Shown here piece after piece: positions 1 to 8,470 of a stretch of 64,000 bases of DNA. The stretch's first letter is position 1. The number at the start of each line of letters is the position of its first letter. The position numbers and the translations under genes were made by a program. A model generated the notes under the pieces. It was not told where the DNA came from and did no database searches. It saw only the letters and a program-made list of their open reading frames with translations. This DNA comes from JAEUOS01 sp965279115 (GTDB lineage Bacteria > Pseudomonadota > Gammaproteobacteria > Burkholderiales > JAEUOS01). The stretch is taken from assembly GCA_965279115.1 (NCBI GenBank), contig OZ257137.1, positions 2,914,001 to 2,978,000 on the forward strand, in the 5' to 3' direction.

Positions 1-56
1 GCACTCGCAACTGTTGCCGCAGCCGCGGCAAGACTGAACTGGCGACGTGAAATCAT
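1..56 (-). CDS. Tat-signal protein, N-terminus only (runs off left edge)
   Basis: Only the first 18 codons lie in the window. They read MISRRQFSLAAAATVASA, a twin-arginine (S-R-R-Q-F) motif followed by an alanine-rich hydrophobic stretch, so the product is probably exported by the Tat route. The start follows the stop of the receptor gene 64..1023 by 7 bases, and a GAGGA Shine-Dalgarno sequence overlaps that stop, so it is in the same transcription unit. The mature domain is not visible and no function can be assigned. Confidence 0.6.
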   Translation of the reverse strand, partial: MISRRQFSLAAAAATVAS

Positions 57-63
57 GTTGTCC

Positions 64-1023
64 TCAATCGGCCTTGGCGCCGGATTCCTTGACCACGCGT
101 GCCCACTTGGCCACTTCCGCCAGTTGCACACGACCCAGTTCCTCGGGGCTGGAAAGCACGGCGTCCAGGCCAAGCGTCTTGAGCTTCTCCTGGATGTCGG
201 GCAGCTTGTAAAGACGCAATGCTTCGGCGTTGATCCGGCCGATCACGTCCTTGGACGTGCCGGCGGGCGCGAAAATGGCAAACCACGAGGTAACCTCGAA
301 GCCCGGCACACCCTGCTCGGCGATGGTCGGCACGTCTGGCGCGGCCGGCGAGCGTTTCGGGCCGGTCTGACCGAGGGCACGCAGTTTGCCCTCGCGTGCC
401 AGCGGCAGGCTCGAAGGCATGTTGTCGAACATCATGTGGATCTGGCCGCCCAGAAGGTCGGGGATGGCGAATTGCCGACCCTTGTAAGGCACGTGCGTCA
501 TGCGGATGCCGGTCATGGTCTTCATCAGTTCGCCCGAGATGTGGATCGAGCTGCCGACGCCGGGCGAGCCGAACGCCAGCTTGTCTGGATTGGCCTTGGC
601 ATAAGCGATCAGTTCCTGGACATTTTTCACTGGCAGGTTGTTGTTGACCACCAGCAAGTTGGGCGTCGAGGCGATCAGGCTGACCGGCGCGAAATCCTTG
701 ACCATGTCATAGGGCATCTTGGCGTACAGGGCGCCATTGATCGAATGTGTGTTGACCGTGCCCATCACCAGCGTGTAACCGTCGTTGGGCGCCTTGGCGA
801 CGATCTCGGCGCCGATGTTGCCGCCCGCGCCGGGCTTGTTGTCGACCACCACCGGCTGGCCAAGGGCGGACTTTTCACTGAACATTCTTGCCAGGATGTC
901 AGGCGCACCGCCGGTAGGATAGGTCACCACCATGCGCACCGGCTTGGTCGGATATTGCTGCGCCTGAACGGCACCGGCCAATGCGGTCATTGCCAGCGCT
1001 GCCAGCATGCGATTGAGCTTCAT
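64..1023 (-). CDS. tctC: Bug/TctC-family tripartite tricarboxylate transporter receptor
   Basis: This 319-residue protein is a periplasmic solute-binding receptor. The Sec signal peptide (about residues 1-21, ending AVQAQ) is followed by the family hallmarks YPTKPVRMVVTYPTGGAPD, the PGAGGNIGAE loop and DGYTLVMG, then HVPYKG and the FEVTSWFAIFAPAGT region near residue 245. The length is normal for Bug proteins. It lies about 100 bases downstream of tctA, so it is the natural receptor of the TctAB permease, but a terminator at 1065..1095 separates them and it may have its own promoter. The ligand, probably a carboxylate, cannot be read from sequence. Confidence 0.9.
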   Translation of the reverse strand: MKLNRMLAALAMTALAGAVQAQQYPTKPVRMVVTYPTGGAPDILARMFSEKSALGQPVVVDNKPGAGGNIGAEIVAKAPNDGYTLVMGTVNTHSINGALYAKMPYDMVKDFAPVSLIASTPNLLVVNNNLPVKNVQELIAYAKANPDKLAFGSPGVGSSIHISGELMKTMTGIRMTHVPYKGRQFAIPDLLGGQIHMMFDNMPSSLPLAREGKLRALGQTGPKRSPAAPDVPTIAEQGVPGFEVTSWFAIFAPAGTSKDVIGRINAEALRLYKLPDIQEKLKTLGLDAVLSSPEELGRVQLAEVAKWARVVKESGAKAD

Positions 1024-1064
1024 ATGGGTCTTTGGAGTTGGGAGGGCAGGGTTGTGAGACTAGC

Positions 1065-1095
1065 AAAAACGAACGGGGCGCACCATGCGCCCCGT
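1065..1095 (-). terminator. Rho-independent terminator after tctA
   Basis: Read on the minus strand, a perfect 9-bp stem (ACGGGGCGC / GCGCCCCGT, loop ATGGT) is followed by TCGTTTTTGC. It lies 28 bases past the tctA stop and before the Bug receptor gene. It probably ends or attenuates the tctBA transcript. Confidence 0.75.
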
Positions 1096-1122
1096 CCTTG
1101 CAACCGTTGAAACGTTCGTCGC

Positions 1123-2640
1123 TTATTCCTCGACGAAGGTCTCCTCGCGCTTCTTGGAGATCGCCGGCAGCGAAATGATCACGATCATCGCCAAGGCGAT
1201 TGCCAGCATGGTGGCCGACAGCGGCCGGGTCAGGAACACCGTCGGGTCGCCGCGCGAGAGCAGCATGGCGCGGCGCAGGTTTTCCTCCATCATCGGTCCC
1301 AGGATGAAGCCCAGCAGCAGCGGCGCTGCCTCGCAACCGAAGCGCAGGAACACAATGCCCAGAACCCCGAACAACACCGTGATGAGCACGTCGAACGAGT
1401 TGTTGTTCACCGAGAACACGCCGATGCAGCAGAACATCAGAATGGCCGGGTAGAGGATGCGGTAAGGCACCTTCAGCAACTGCACCCACATGCCGATCAG
1501 CGGCAGGTTCAGGATCACCAGCATCAGGTTGCCGATCCACATCGAGGCGATCATGCCCCAGAACAGCTGCGGGTTCGAGGTCATGACCTGCGGACCGGGC
1601 TGGATGTTGTGGATGGTCATCGCGCCGACCATCAGCGCCATCACCGCGTTGGGCGGGATGCCCAGGGTAAGCAGCGGGATGAAGGAAGTTTGCGCACCTG
1701 CATTGTTGGCCGATTCAGGTCCTGCCACGCCGCGGATGTTGCCCTGACCAAAAGGCGGGTTCGGATTCTTTGCGAGCTTCTTTTCAATGGTGTAGGAGGC
1801 GAAAGCAGCCAGCAGCGCACCGCCGCCAGGCAGAATGCCCAGTAGCGAACCGATGCCGGTTCCACGGATGATGGCTGGTATTGACTGCTTGAAATCATCC
1901 CAAGAAAGCAGCAGACCCGACACCTTGTTGGTGAAAGTTTCGCGTGCATCCTTCATGTCCACGTTGGAAATGATTTCCGCAAACCCGAACACGCCCATGG
2001 CCACGCTGATGAAGCCGATGCCGTCGCTCAGCTCCGGAATGCCGAAGGCGAAACGCGACACGCCGGTGTTGACGTCGGTACCCACCAAACCCAGCAGCAG
2101 GCCCAGGATGATCATGCCGATCGCCTTGATGAGCGAGCCGGAGGCCAGCACCACCGCACCGATCAGGCCAAGCACCATCAGCGAGAAGTACTCGGCGGGG
2201 CCGAACTTGAACGCCAGTTCGGCCAGTGGTGCAGCGAAAGCGGCCAGGATCAGCGTGCCGAAACAGCCGGCGATGAATGAGCCCAGGGCCGCGGTCGAAA
2301 GCGCAGCCCCGGCCCGCCCCTTGCGGGCCATCTGGTAACCATCCAGCATGGTCACCACCGAACTCGATTCACCGGGCAGGTTGACCAGAATCGCCGTGGT
2401 GGACCCGCCGTACTGGGCGCCGTAATAAATGCCGGCCAGCATGATGAGCGCAGCCACCGGCGGCAGCGCGTAGGTGGCAGGCAGCAGCATCGCGATGGTG
2501 GCGATCGGGCCGATGCCCGGCAGCACGCCGATGAGTGTGCCCAACAGGCAGCCGACGAAACAGTAGATCAGGTTCTGCAGCGTGAAAGCCACGCCGAACC
2601 CGATACCGAGGTTTGCAATTAGAACGTTGAATGCATCCAT
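1123..2640 (-). CDS. tctA: Tripartite tricarboxylate transporter large permease TctA
   Basis: TctA is the large integral membrane subunit of a secondary carboxylate transporter that works with TctB and a periplasmic Bug receptor. The 505-residue product is hydrophobic throughout. It carries two inverted family signatures: GVLPGIGPIATIAMLLPATY near residue 40 and GILPGGGALLAAFASYTIEK near residue 270. The stretch YGGSTTAILVNLPGESSSV near residue 78 is also typical. The length matches the family (about 500). It starts 18 bases after the tctB stop, so the two are co-transcribed. Confidence 0.95.
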   Translation of the reverse strand: MDAFNVLIANLGIGFGVAFTLQNLIYCFVGCLLGTLIGVLPGIGPIATIAMLLPATYALPPVAALIMLAGIYYGAQYGGSTTAILVNLPGESSSVVTMLDGYQMARKGRAGAALSTAALGSFIAGCFGTLILAAFAAPLAELAFKFGPAEYFSLMVLGLIGAVVLASGSLIKAIGMIILGLLLGLVGTDVNTGVSRFAFGIPELSDGIGFISVAMGVFGFAEIISNVDMKDARETFTNKVSGLLLSWDDFKQSIPAIIRGTGIGSLLGILPGGGALLAAFASYTIEKKLAKNPNPPFGQGNIRGVAGPESANNAGAQTSFIPLLTLGIPPNAVMALMVGAMTIHNIQPGPQVMTSNPQLFWGMIASMWIGNLMLVILNLPLIGMWVQLLKVPYRILYPAILMFCCIGVFSVNNNSFDVLITVLFGVLGIVFLRFGCEAAPLLLGFILGPMMEENLRRAMLLSRGDPTVFLTRPLSATMLAIALAMIVIISLPAISKKREETFVEE

Positions 2641-2658
2641 GTCCGTTTCCCGTTTCCC

Positions 2659-3273
2659 TTATTTCTTCTCGGCCGGCACGAACTGGCGCGCCAGTTCCTG
2701 CATGTCCGGCCAGACCGGCATCTGCAGCTTCAACCCGTAGACAAAGATACCGACGGACATGCCGCAAAGAACAATGATGCTGACGATCACTTCTTTCCTG
2801 CGCATTTCATGGCTGGCCAGCGAGGCGATGATCACGAGAATGGTCACGCACACCACCAGGCCGAGGCTCTTGAGCATCAGGCCGAACACCGTGACCGAGC
2901 CAAGGATCAGGCCCATGGCCGGCATGCCGATGAAGAAGGACAGCACGCAACCTGCGATGGTGCCGATGGCGAGCGAGGCGTTCGGGCTGGCGCCGATCAG
3001 GCCGGCAATCAGCGAGAAGGCCATCATGGCGATGAAAATCACCAGCGGCTTGAGGGATATCCGGTGCTCCTTGCCGTCGGATACGCCGACGGCCTTGAAC
3101 AGGGTCAGGGCGCCGAGTGCCGCGAGGATGATGCCGAGCCAGAAAGGAAAGTAGCCTGGGCCCATGCGTGCACCGGTACCCATGCTGTAGCTGGTGGACA
3201 GCCATGCCGCCAGTCCGCCGAAGATGATAAACATCAGCCCGGCGTAAAAGTCCTGGTAATTCTTGATCTTCAT
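2659..3273 (-). CDS. tctB: Tripartite tricarboxylate transporter small permease TctB
   Basis: A 204-residue inner-membrane protein with about four or five hydrophobic segments and the TctB-like opening YQDFYAGLMFIIFGGLAAW. A GTGARMGPGYFPFWLG motif (about residues 32-47) is the classic TctB signature. Family proteins are usually 150-200 residues. It is the first gene of the tctB-tctA unit. The 230-base region upstream (3274..3503) holds no other gene; I see a T-rich stretch near 3342 but no convincing promoter. Confidence 0.92.
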   Translation of the reverse strand: MKIKNYQDFYAGLMFIIFGGLAAWLSTSYSMGTGARMGPGYFPFWLGIILAALGALTLFKAVGVSDGKEHRISLKPLVIFIAMMAFSLIAGLIGASPNASLAIGTIAGCVLSFFIGMPAMGLILGSVTVFGLMLKSLGLVVCVTILVIIASLASHEMRRKEVIVSIIVLCGMSVGIFVYGLKLQMPVWPDMQELARQFVPAEKK

Positions 3274-3503
3274 CTCACTCCATTCCCATGCGGCGTTATG
3301 GACTTGCCGCTTTCACGTTTACAACCCAGATACTACTTGCCTATTTTTTTCAGTCCGGTGACTGCCGCAAGCAGGCATGCAACATCCCTGCCTGTTTTGA
3401 AGGTGCGCAATGATACTTACTTTCCCCTGACAATGGCGTTGACTTTTGCCGGATTTGAATTGTGCGATGCAGCACGGACCAGGTGAATGGAACGCACTTT
3501 TCC

Positions 3504-4496
3504 CTAGTCCACTTTCGCGCCAGAAAGCTTGACGATGCGCGCGTACTTGCCCATTTCGCGCTGGATGAATTCGCCGAACTGCTGCGGTGAATTGCCCCCG
3601 GGTTCCGCGCCCATGCGCGACAGGCGCTCGCGCAGGTCGGCCGTATTGAGCGCCTTGACGATCTCCGCGTGCAGGCGATCCAGCGCTTCCTTCGGTATGC
3701 CGGCCGGCGCCATGATGCCAAACCATGTGTCAAGGTCGAAGCCCTTCAGGCGCGGATCAGCCTCGGCCATGGTGGGCAGTTCCGGCGCGAAGGCCGATCG
3801 CTTCAGCGTGGTCACGGCCAAGGGCCGCACCTTGCCGGCCTTGATCTGCGCACTGGCGTTGGCAAGGTTGTCGAACATCAGGTCGGTTTGCCCTGCCATC
3901 AGTGCCAGCAGCGCCGGATTGCCGCCTGCGTAAGGGATGTGCACGATAAAGGTGCCGGTCAGTTGCTTCATCAGTTCGCCGGCCAGATGCCCGGTGCTGC
4001 CGTTGGAGCCCGAGCCGAAGTTGAGCTTGCCGGGATTCTTGCGTGCGAAGTCGATCAGGTCTTTCGGCGAGTTGATCGGCGAATTCGGCGGCACGATCAG
4101 CACATTCGGCGTCGAGGCCACCAGGGTGATCGGCTGGAAGTCCCTGATCGGGTCGTAGGGCATTTTCGGGTAGAGCGCCGGGTTGATGGCATGGGTGGCC
4201 ACCGCGCCCATGACGATGCTGTAGCCGTCGGGCGCGCTTTTGGCAACCAGGTCCGCCCCGACATTGCCACCGGCACCAGGCCGGTTCTCGACGAGCACGG
4301 GTTGTCCCAGGCCATCCTTCATCTTGTCGGCCAATGCGCGCGCCACCTGGTCGAGCGAGCCCCCCGGTGGATAAGGCACCACGAAACGGACCGGCCTGGT
4401 GGGCCAGGCTGTGCCCTGCGCAGCCGCAGGCCAGGCCGATGCCATCGCGATGGTGACGGTGATCGCTATTGCGAGTCCCCGAGTAATGCTGCACAT
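3504..4496 (-). CDS. Bug-family periplasmic receptor
   Basis: A 330-residue Bug/TctC receptor. An N-terminal signal peptide (about 26 residues, ending PAAAQG) precedes WPTRPVRFVVPYPPGGSLDQ, the PGAGGNVGADLVAK loop, DGYSIVMG, VHIPYAGG and the FDLDTWFGIMAPAG region. It lies 30 bases downstream of a second Bug gene (4527..5516), so the two are probably co-transcribed. They are clearly diverged, which argues for different ligands and against a recent duplication. No dedicated TctAB pair directly adjoins them; they may share the permease encoded at 1123..3273. Confidence 0.9.
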   Translation of the reverse strand: MCSITRGLAIAITVTIAMASAWPAAAQGTAWPTRPVRFVVPYPPGGSLDQVARALADKMKDGLGQPVLVENRPGAGGNVGADLVAKSAPDGYSIVMGAVATHAINPALYPKMPYDPIRDFQPITLVASTPNVLIVPPNSPINSPKDLIDFARKNPGKLNFGSGSNGSTGHLAGELMKQLTGTFIVHIPYAGGNPALLALMAGQTDLMFDNLANASAQIKAGKVRPLAVTTLKRSAFAPELPTMAEADPRLKGFDLDTWFGIMAPAGIPKEALDRLHAEIVKALNTADLRERLSRMGAEPGGNSPQQFGEFIQREMGKYARIVKLSGAKVD

Positions 4497-4526
4497 GTTG
4501 CTGATGCCCCTGGTTTGCCGCCCTTT

Positions 4527-5516
4527 TTACTCAGGCTTGATGTTGGCTTCCCGAATCACTTTGGCCCAAGACGCCGTTTCGCGCCGGATGTGCGCGGCGA
4601 ATTCCGCCGGCCGCATGCCGACCGGCGCCAGGCCCTGCGCATCCAGCGTCTGACGCACATCGGCCAGCGCGAGAATGCGGCGCACTTCCTCTGCCACCGC
4701 GTCGACAACCTCGGGAGGTGTCCTGGCAGGCGCCATGATGGCGTACCAGGAACTCACGTCAACCCCGGGTAATCCCGACTCCGCGATGGCGGGCAGGTCC
4801 GGAACCGCCGCGGCCCGCCTGGCGCTGGTGACGGCAAGCGCCCGTAGCTTGCCCGCCTTGACCTGCGGCATCAGGGTTGGCAGTGCGCCGAACATCATGG
4901 TGAGCTGCCCGCCAATCAGGTCATTCATGGCTTGCGTGGTGCCCTTGTATGGCACATGCGCAATGTCGATGCCGGCTTCGCGGCGGAACAGTTCGCCGGA
5001 CAAGTGCAGGCCGCTGCCGATGCCGGGCGACCCATAAGTGAGCTTGCCTGGATTGGCCTTCGCGAGCGCCACCAGTTCGGGGATGGTTCTTGCCGCCACT
5101 GACGGGTGGACCGCCAGCAGGTTCGGGGCGGTCGCGATCATCGTCACCGCCACGAAATCGCGGTCCCAGTTGAAGGGCATGTCGCGGATCAGGGTCGCAT
5201 TGATGGTGATGTTGCCTGCCGGCACGTGCAGCAGGGTTGCGCCATCCGGTGCAGCCTTGGCAACCAGGTCGATACCGAGGTTGCCAGCCGCGCCCGGGCG
5301 GTTTTCCACCACCACCGGCTGCCCGGACTTTTCGGTGATCTTCTGGCCGATCAGGCGCGCCAGCAGATCCACCGGACCGCCCGGCGGAAAGGGCGCCACG
5401 AACCGGACAGGTTTGGTCGGCCAGCCTTGAGCATGCGACGCGGCGGTCGCGAACAACAAGGCGGCCGCCGCGCACAGGTGCAATGCGGGCCGCAGCTTGC
5501 GAAAGGCCAGGGGCAT
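4527..5516 (-). CDS. Bug-family periplasmic receptor
   Basis: A Bug/TctC receptor of 329 residues from the ATG at 5516; an in-frame GTG at 5525 would add three residues (MVV). The signal peptide (ending ASHAQG) is followed by WPTKPVRFVAPFPPGGPVD, PGAAGNLGIDLVAK, a DGATLLHV turn in place of the usual DGYTL, and AHVPYKGTTQAMNDLIGG. It lies between a hypothetical gene (stop 18 bases upstream) and the Bug gene 3504..4496, all on one strand. The ligand is unknown. Confidence 0.88.
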   Translation of the reverse strand: MPLAFRKLRPALHLCAAAALLFATAASHAQGWPTKPVRFVAPFPPGGPVDLLARLIGQKITEKSGQPVVVENRPGAAGNLGIDLVAKAAPDGATLLHVPAGNITINATLIRDMPFNWDRDFVAVTMIATAPNLLAVHPSVAARTIPELVALAKANPGKLTYGSPGIGSGLHLSGELFRREAGIDIAHVPYKGTTQAMNDLIGGQLTMMFGALPTLMPQVKAGKLRALAVTSARRAAAVPDLPAIAESGLPGVDVSSWYAIMAPARTPPEVVDAVAEEVRRILALADVRQTLDAQGLAPVGMRPAEFAAHIRRETASWAKVIREANIKPE

Positions 5517-5543
5517 GACAACCACCGTTTGCGCCGGCCTGGC

Positions 5544-6134
5544 CTAGTGCAGGTGGCGCTTGCCACCGCCGTGGGTGTTGCCGCCCCCCGAGGGCAGCTC
5601 GAAGCGGGTGAGTTTCTGGCCTTGCGCGATCGACAGCAGGCGCTTGGCGAACAGGCGGTTGACCGCGTCGATCACCTCCACCATCTCGCCCTTGTCGAAA
5701 TGGCGCTCCAGCAGGCGCGAAACGTCCTCGAGCATGAATTGCCGTTGCGTCTCATGGATCGCTTCGGGGGTCGGGCCGACGAAGATCAGGCCGAACTCGT
5801 CGCGACCGTCTTCATCGTCGTTGTCGTAGTAGCTCACCTCGATGCCAGCGCCTTCCGAGGAAAGGTCGCATACCGCCGCGCAGGCCTCGTCGAGCGCATT
5901 CTGGAAGTCGGCGTTGCCTTCCACGGTCCAGCAGATCGCCAGCACATGCTTGTGGGCGTCGTAGGCGATGCCCGGCTCTTCCTCGAAAATGCTGGGCGCA
6001 TCCGCCAGCGAGCGGGCACCGGCATAGCGCCACAACGGACGTACCGCATCCTCCACCTGCTTGAACGTGGTGCCCGGTTTGATCGGAATGTCGCCGTGGA
6101 CGTGGATCTCGTATTGCGCCTGGTCGCGACTCAT
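5544..6134 (-). CDS. Conserved hypothetical cytoplasmic protein
   Basis: This gene encodes 196 residues from the ATG at 6134, preceded by an AAGG Shine-Dalgarno sequence. The protein is acidic in the middle, with a run DNDDEDGRDE near residue 105, and ends in an unusual His/Gly-rich tail GGGNTHGGGKRHLH. It has no signal peptide or membrane segment. The family is not one I recognise with certainty; no catalytic motif is visible. The His-rich tail could bind metal, which is inference only. It leads a probable operon with two Bug receptors, and a 28-bp perfect palindrome (6156..6183) lies just upstream of its ribosome-binding site. Confidence 0.75.
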   Translation of the reverse strand: MSRDQAQYEIHVHGDIPIKPGTTFKQVEDAVRPLWRYAGARSLADAPSIFEEEPGIAYDAHKHVLAICWTVEGNADFQNALDEACAAVCDLSSEGAGIEVSYYDNDDEDGRDEFGLIFVGPTPEAIHETQRQFMLEDVSRLLERHFDKGEMVEVIDAVNRLFAKRLLSIAQGQKLTRFELPSGGGNTHGGGKRHLH

Positions 6135-6155
6135 GGGGTGCCCTTTAGACAAATT

Positions 6156-6183
6156 GCACCGATCGCAGCACTGCGATCGGTGC
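6156..6183. repeat. 28-bp perfect palindrome in divergent intergenic region
   Basis: GCACCGATCGCAG and its exact reverse complement are separated by two bases. It lies between the divergent starts at 6134 (minus) and 6314 (plus), only about 20 bases upstream of the start at 6134. It could be a regulator operator, or a leader hairpin of the minus-strand transcript. No U-tract follows on either strand, so a simple terminator is unlikely. Confidence 0.7.
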
Positions 6184-6313
6184 CTCAGTATAGTTGAGTG
6201 GGCGCGCCGCAAGAACCACGCCGCAAGAACCTGCTGGGTCGGCGTTTGCGGCAGGACCCATGATTCGCATGGCTATAATCGGCCGGCGCTTTTCCACCGG
6301 TAGGGAGACAAGA

Positions 6314-7645
6314 ATGAGAACAACGTTGCGCGGCCTGGCCGCGGCTGCATGCCTGTATTTCCTTTCCGCCCAATCGGTGCTTGCGCAGACCGAGATCCAG
6401 TTCTGGCACGCCATGTCGGGTGCGTTGGGTGACCGGGTAGCGGATCTCGCCAAGCGTTTCAACAGCGAGCAGAAGGAATTCCGCGTCGTGCCGGTGTTCA
6501 AGGGATCGTATGACGACACCATGAACGGGGGCATCGCGGCGTTCCGCGCGAAGAATCCGCCCCACATCCTGCAGGTATATGAAGTCGGCACCGCGACGAT
6601 GATGGCCACCCGGGACGCAACCCGGCCGGTGATCAAGCCGGTATACGAGGTGATGGCGCAATCCGGCATCAAGTGGGATCCGACCCAATATGTCCCGGCG
6701 GTCGCCAGCTATTACACCGACAAGAGCGGCAAGATGCTGTCGCTGCCGTTCAACAGTTCCACGCCGGTGTTTTTCTACAACAAGGACGTTTTCAAAAAAG
6801 CCGGCATCGCCAATCCGCCCAGGACATGGACCGAAGTCCAGGAGGCGGCACAAAAGGCGAAGGCCGCCGGCGCGACCTGCGGATTCACCACCGGCTGGCA
6901 ATCCTGGATCATGCTCGAGACCATGAGCGCCTGGCATAACCAGGAGTTCGCGACCCGGTCGAACGGCTTCGAGGGTCTTGATGCCAAGTTGTCGTTCAAC
7001 ACCCTCATGCTGGTGCGGCACATCTCGCGCCTGTCTTCCTGGGTCAAGGGCGAGCTCTTCACCTACGCCGGTCGCCGCAACGAGCCGGAGGCGAAATTCT
7101 TCAACGGCGAGTGTGCCATGCTGACATCGTCGTCCGCCGCCTACGCCAGCATCAAGAAGAACGCCAAGTTCGATTTCGGCGTTGCCAAGCTGCCCTATTA
7201 CGAGGAAGAGGCCGGCGCGCCTTTCAACACCATCATCGGCGGTGCTTCCCTGTGGGTGATGGCGGGCAAGAAGCCGGCGGAGTACAAGGGCGTGGCGAAG
7301 TTCTTCGAGTTCCTCTCCTCACCGGTCATCGCCGCGGAATGGCACCAGGAAACCGGCTACCTGCCGATCACCAACGCCGCCTACCTCGCGACGCAAAAGA
7401 GCGGCTTCTATGACCGCAATCCCGGAACCGACATTTCGGTGCTGCAGATGAACTCCAAGAAGCCGACCACGCTGTCCAAAGGTGTCCGCCTCGGCAATTT
7501 CGTGCAGATCCGCGGCATCATCGACGAAGAACTCGAGTCCGTATGGGCCGGCAAGAAGGCCCCGAAGGACGCGCTCGACGAGGCCGTCAAGCGCGGCAAT
7601 GAGCAATTGCGACGCTTCGAGCAGGCCAACAAATCGGCCAAGTGA
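6314..7645 (+). CDS. ugpB: sn-glycerol-3-phosphate ABC transporter substrate-binding protein UgpB
   Basis: A periplasmic receptor for glycerol-3-phosphate and glycerophosphodiesters, 443 residues from the ATG at 6314 (AGGGAGA ribosome-binding site). A signal peptide ending SVLAQ is followed by TEIQFWHAMSGALGDRV, FKGSYDDTMNGGIAAFRAK, PPHILQVYEVGTATMM and the LPFNSSTPVFFYNKDVFKKAG region, all characteristic of UgpB in the extracellular solute-binding family 1. Its length is close to that of E. coli UgpB. It begins a ugpB-amidase-ugpA-ugpE-ugpQ unit. A hairpin with a T-run directly follows the stop. Confidence 0.95.
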   Translation: MRTTLRGLAAAACLYFLSAQSVLAQTEIQFWHAMSGALGDRVADLAKRFNSEQKEFRVVPVFKGSYDDTMNGGIAAFRAKNPPHILQVYEVGTATMMATRDATRPVIKPVYEVMAQSGIKWDPTQYVPAVASYYTDKSGKMLSLPFNSSTPVFFYNKDVFKKAGIANPPRTWTEVQEAAQKAKAAGATCGFTTGWQSWIMLETMSAWHNQEFATRSNGFEGLDAKLSFNTLMLVRHISRLSSWVKGELFTYAGRRNEPEAKFFNGECAMLTSSSAAYASIKKNAKFDFGVAKLPYYEEEAGAPFNTIIGGASLWVMAGKKPAEYKGVAKFFEFLSSPVIAAEWHQETGYLPITNAAYLATQKSGFYDRNPGTDISVLQMNSKKPTTLSKGVRLGNFVQIRGIIDEELESVWAGKKAPKDALDEAVKRGNEQLRRFEQANKSAK

Positions 7646-7650
7646 TCCGC

Positions 7651-7681
7651 CTGCGCCGCGCGCTGCGCGGCGCAGTTTGTT
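7651..7681 (+). terminator. Intra-operon terminator/attenuator after ugpB
   Basis: CTGCGCCGCGC and GCGCGGCGCAG form an 11-bp perfect stem with a GCT loop, followed by TTTGTTC. It starts six bases after the ugpB stop. Such a hairpin typically lets the binding protein be made in excess over the permeases by partial termination or 3'-end stabilisation. Confidence 0.7.
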
Positions 7682-7706
7682 CAAGGCATGGGGAAAAGGG
7701 CGGGCA

Positions 7707-8429
7707 TTGAATTCGCGCGTTGCGTGGCTTTTCGCCATTTCCGCCTGCGGGGGGATGAATGCGGCCCTTGCCGGTCACTTGATCGCCATCGACGTCGGAC
7801 ACAGTATCGCGACCCAGGGTGCGATTTCTGCGCGCGGCGTTGCCGAGTTCGATTTCAATCGTGCGCTGGCGCTGGTGGTCGATGAGGACCTGCGGCAGAC
7901 CGGTTATCGCACGACCGTGATCGCGGCCGAAGGCAGGACCCTGGATCTGGTGTCCCGGCCGCGCCAGGCCGCCGCCGCGCAGGCGGATTTCTTCATCTCG
8001 GTTCACCACGACTCCGCCAAGGCGCGCTTTCAGCAGGATTGGGTATTTGAAGGCAGGAATCGAAAATTCCTGGACGATCGCTTTCGTGGCTTTTCCCTAT
8101 TCGTCTCGCGCAACAATCCGCAGTGGGCGCAGGCCTTGCGTTGTGCCTCGACGATAGGGGCGCGCATGATCGCCGCCGGCCATCGGCCTTCAAGGTATCA
8201 CGCCGACCCGCTGCTGGGGAGCGCCCGCGAATTCGCCGATGAAACCAACGGCGTGCATTTCTTCGACAACCTGGCCGTGCTGCGCCACGCGACCATGCCG
8301 GCCCTGCTGTTCGAGGCCGGGGTCATCGTCAACCGTGACGAGGAGGCGATGCTTGCCCGCGAGGGTACGCGCAGGGCCATGGCACGCGCGATCGGCGCGG
8401 GCATCGCCGATTGCGGGTACCAGCCCTGA
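7707..8429 (+). CDS. N-acetylmuramoyl-L-alanine amidase (amidase_3)
   Basis: A zinc hydrolase that cleaves the peptide stem from peptidoglycan, 240 residues. I chose the TTG at 7707 because it gives a clean signal peptide (MNSRVAWLFAISACGG, cleaved after ALA) and has AAAAGGGCGGG just upstream; an ATG at 7755 would destroy the signal. The amidase_3 marks are LIAIDVGHS (zinc His in GH), SVHHDSA, and LFEAGVIVNRDEE (zinc/catalytic Glu in FEAG). It acts in the periplasm. Its place between ugpB and ugpA is unusual. Confidence 0.85.
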   Translation: MNSRVAWLFAISACGGMNAALAGHLIAIDVGHSIATQGAISARGVAEFDFNRALALVVDEDLRQTGYRTTVIAAEGRTLDLVSRPRQAAAAQADFFISVHHDSAKARFQQDWVFEGRNRKFLDDRFRGFSLFVSRNNPQWAQALRCASTIGARMIAAGHRPSRYHADPLLGSAREFADETNGVHFFDNLAVLRHATMPALLFEAGVIVNRDEEAMLAREGTRRAMARAIGAGIADCGYQP

Positions 8430-8470
8430 AACGACGGTTCCGGCAGTGCGGCCGGTGGTAGCCTAGCGTC

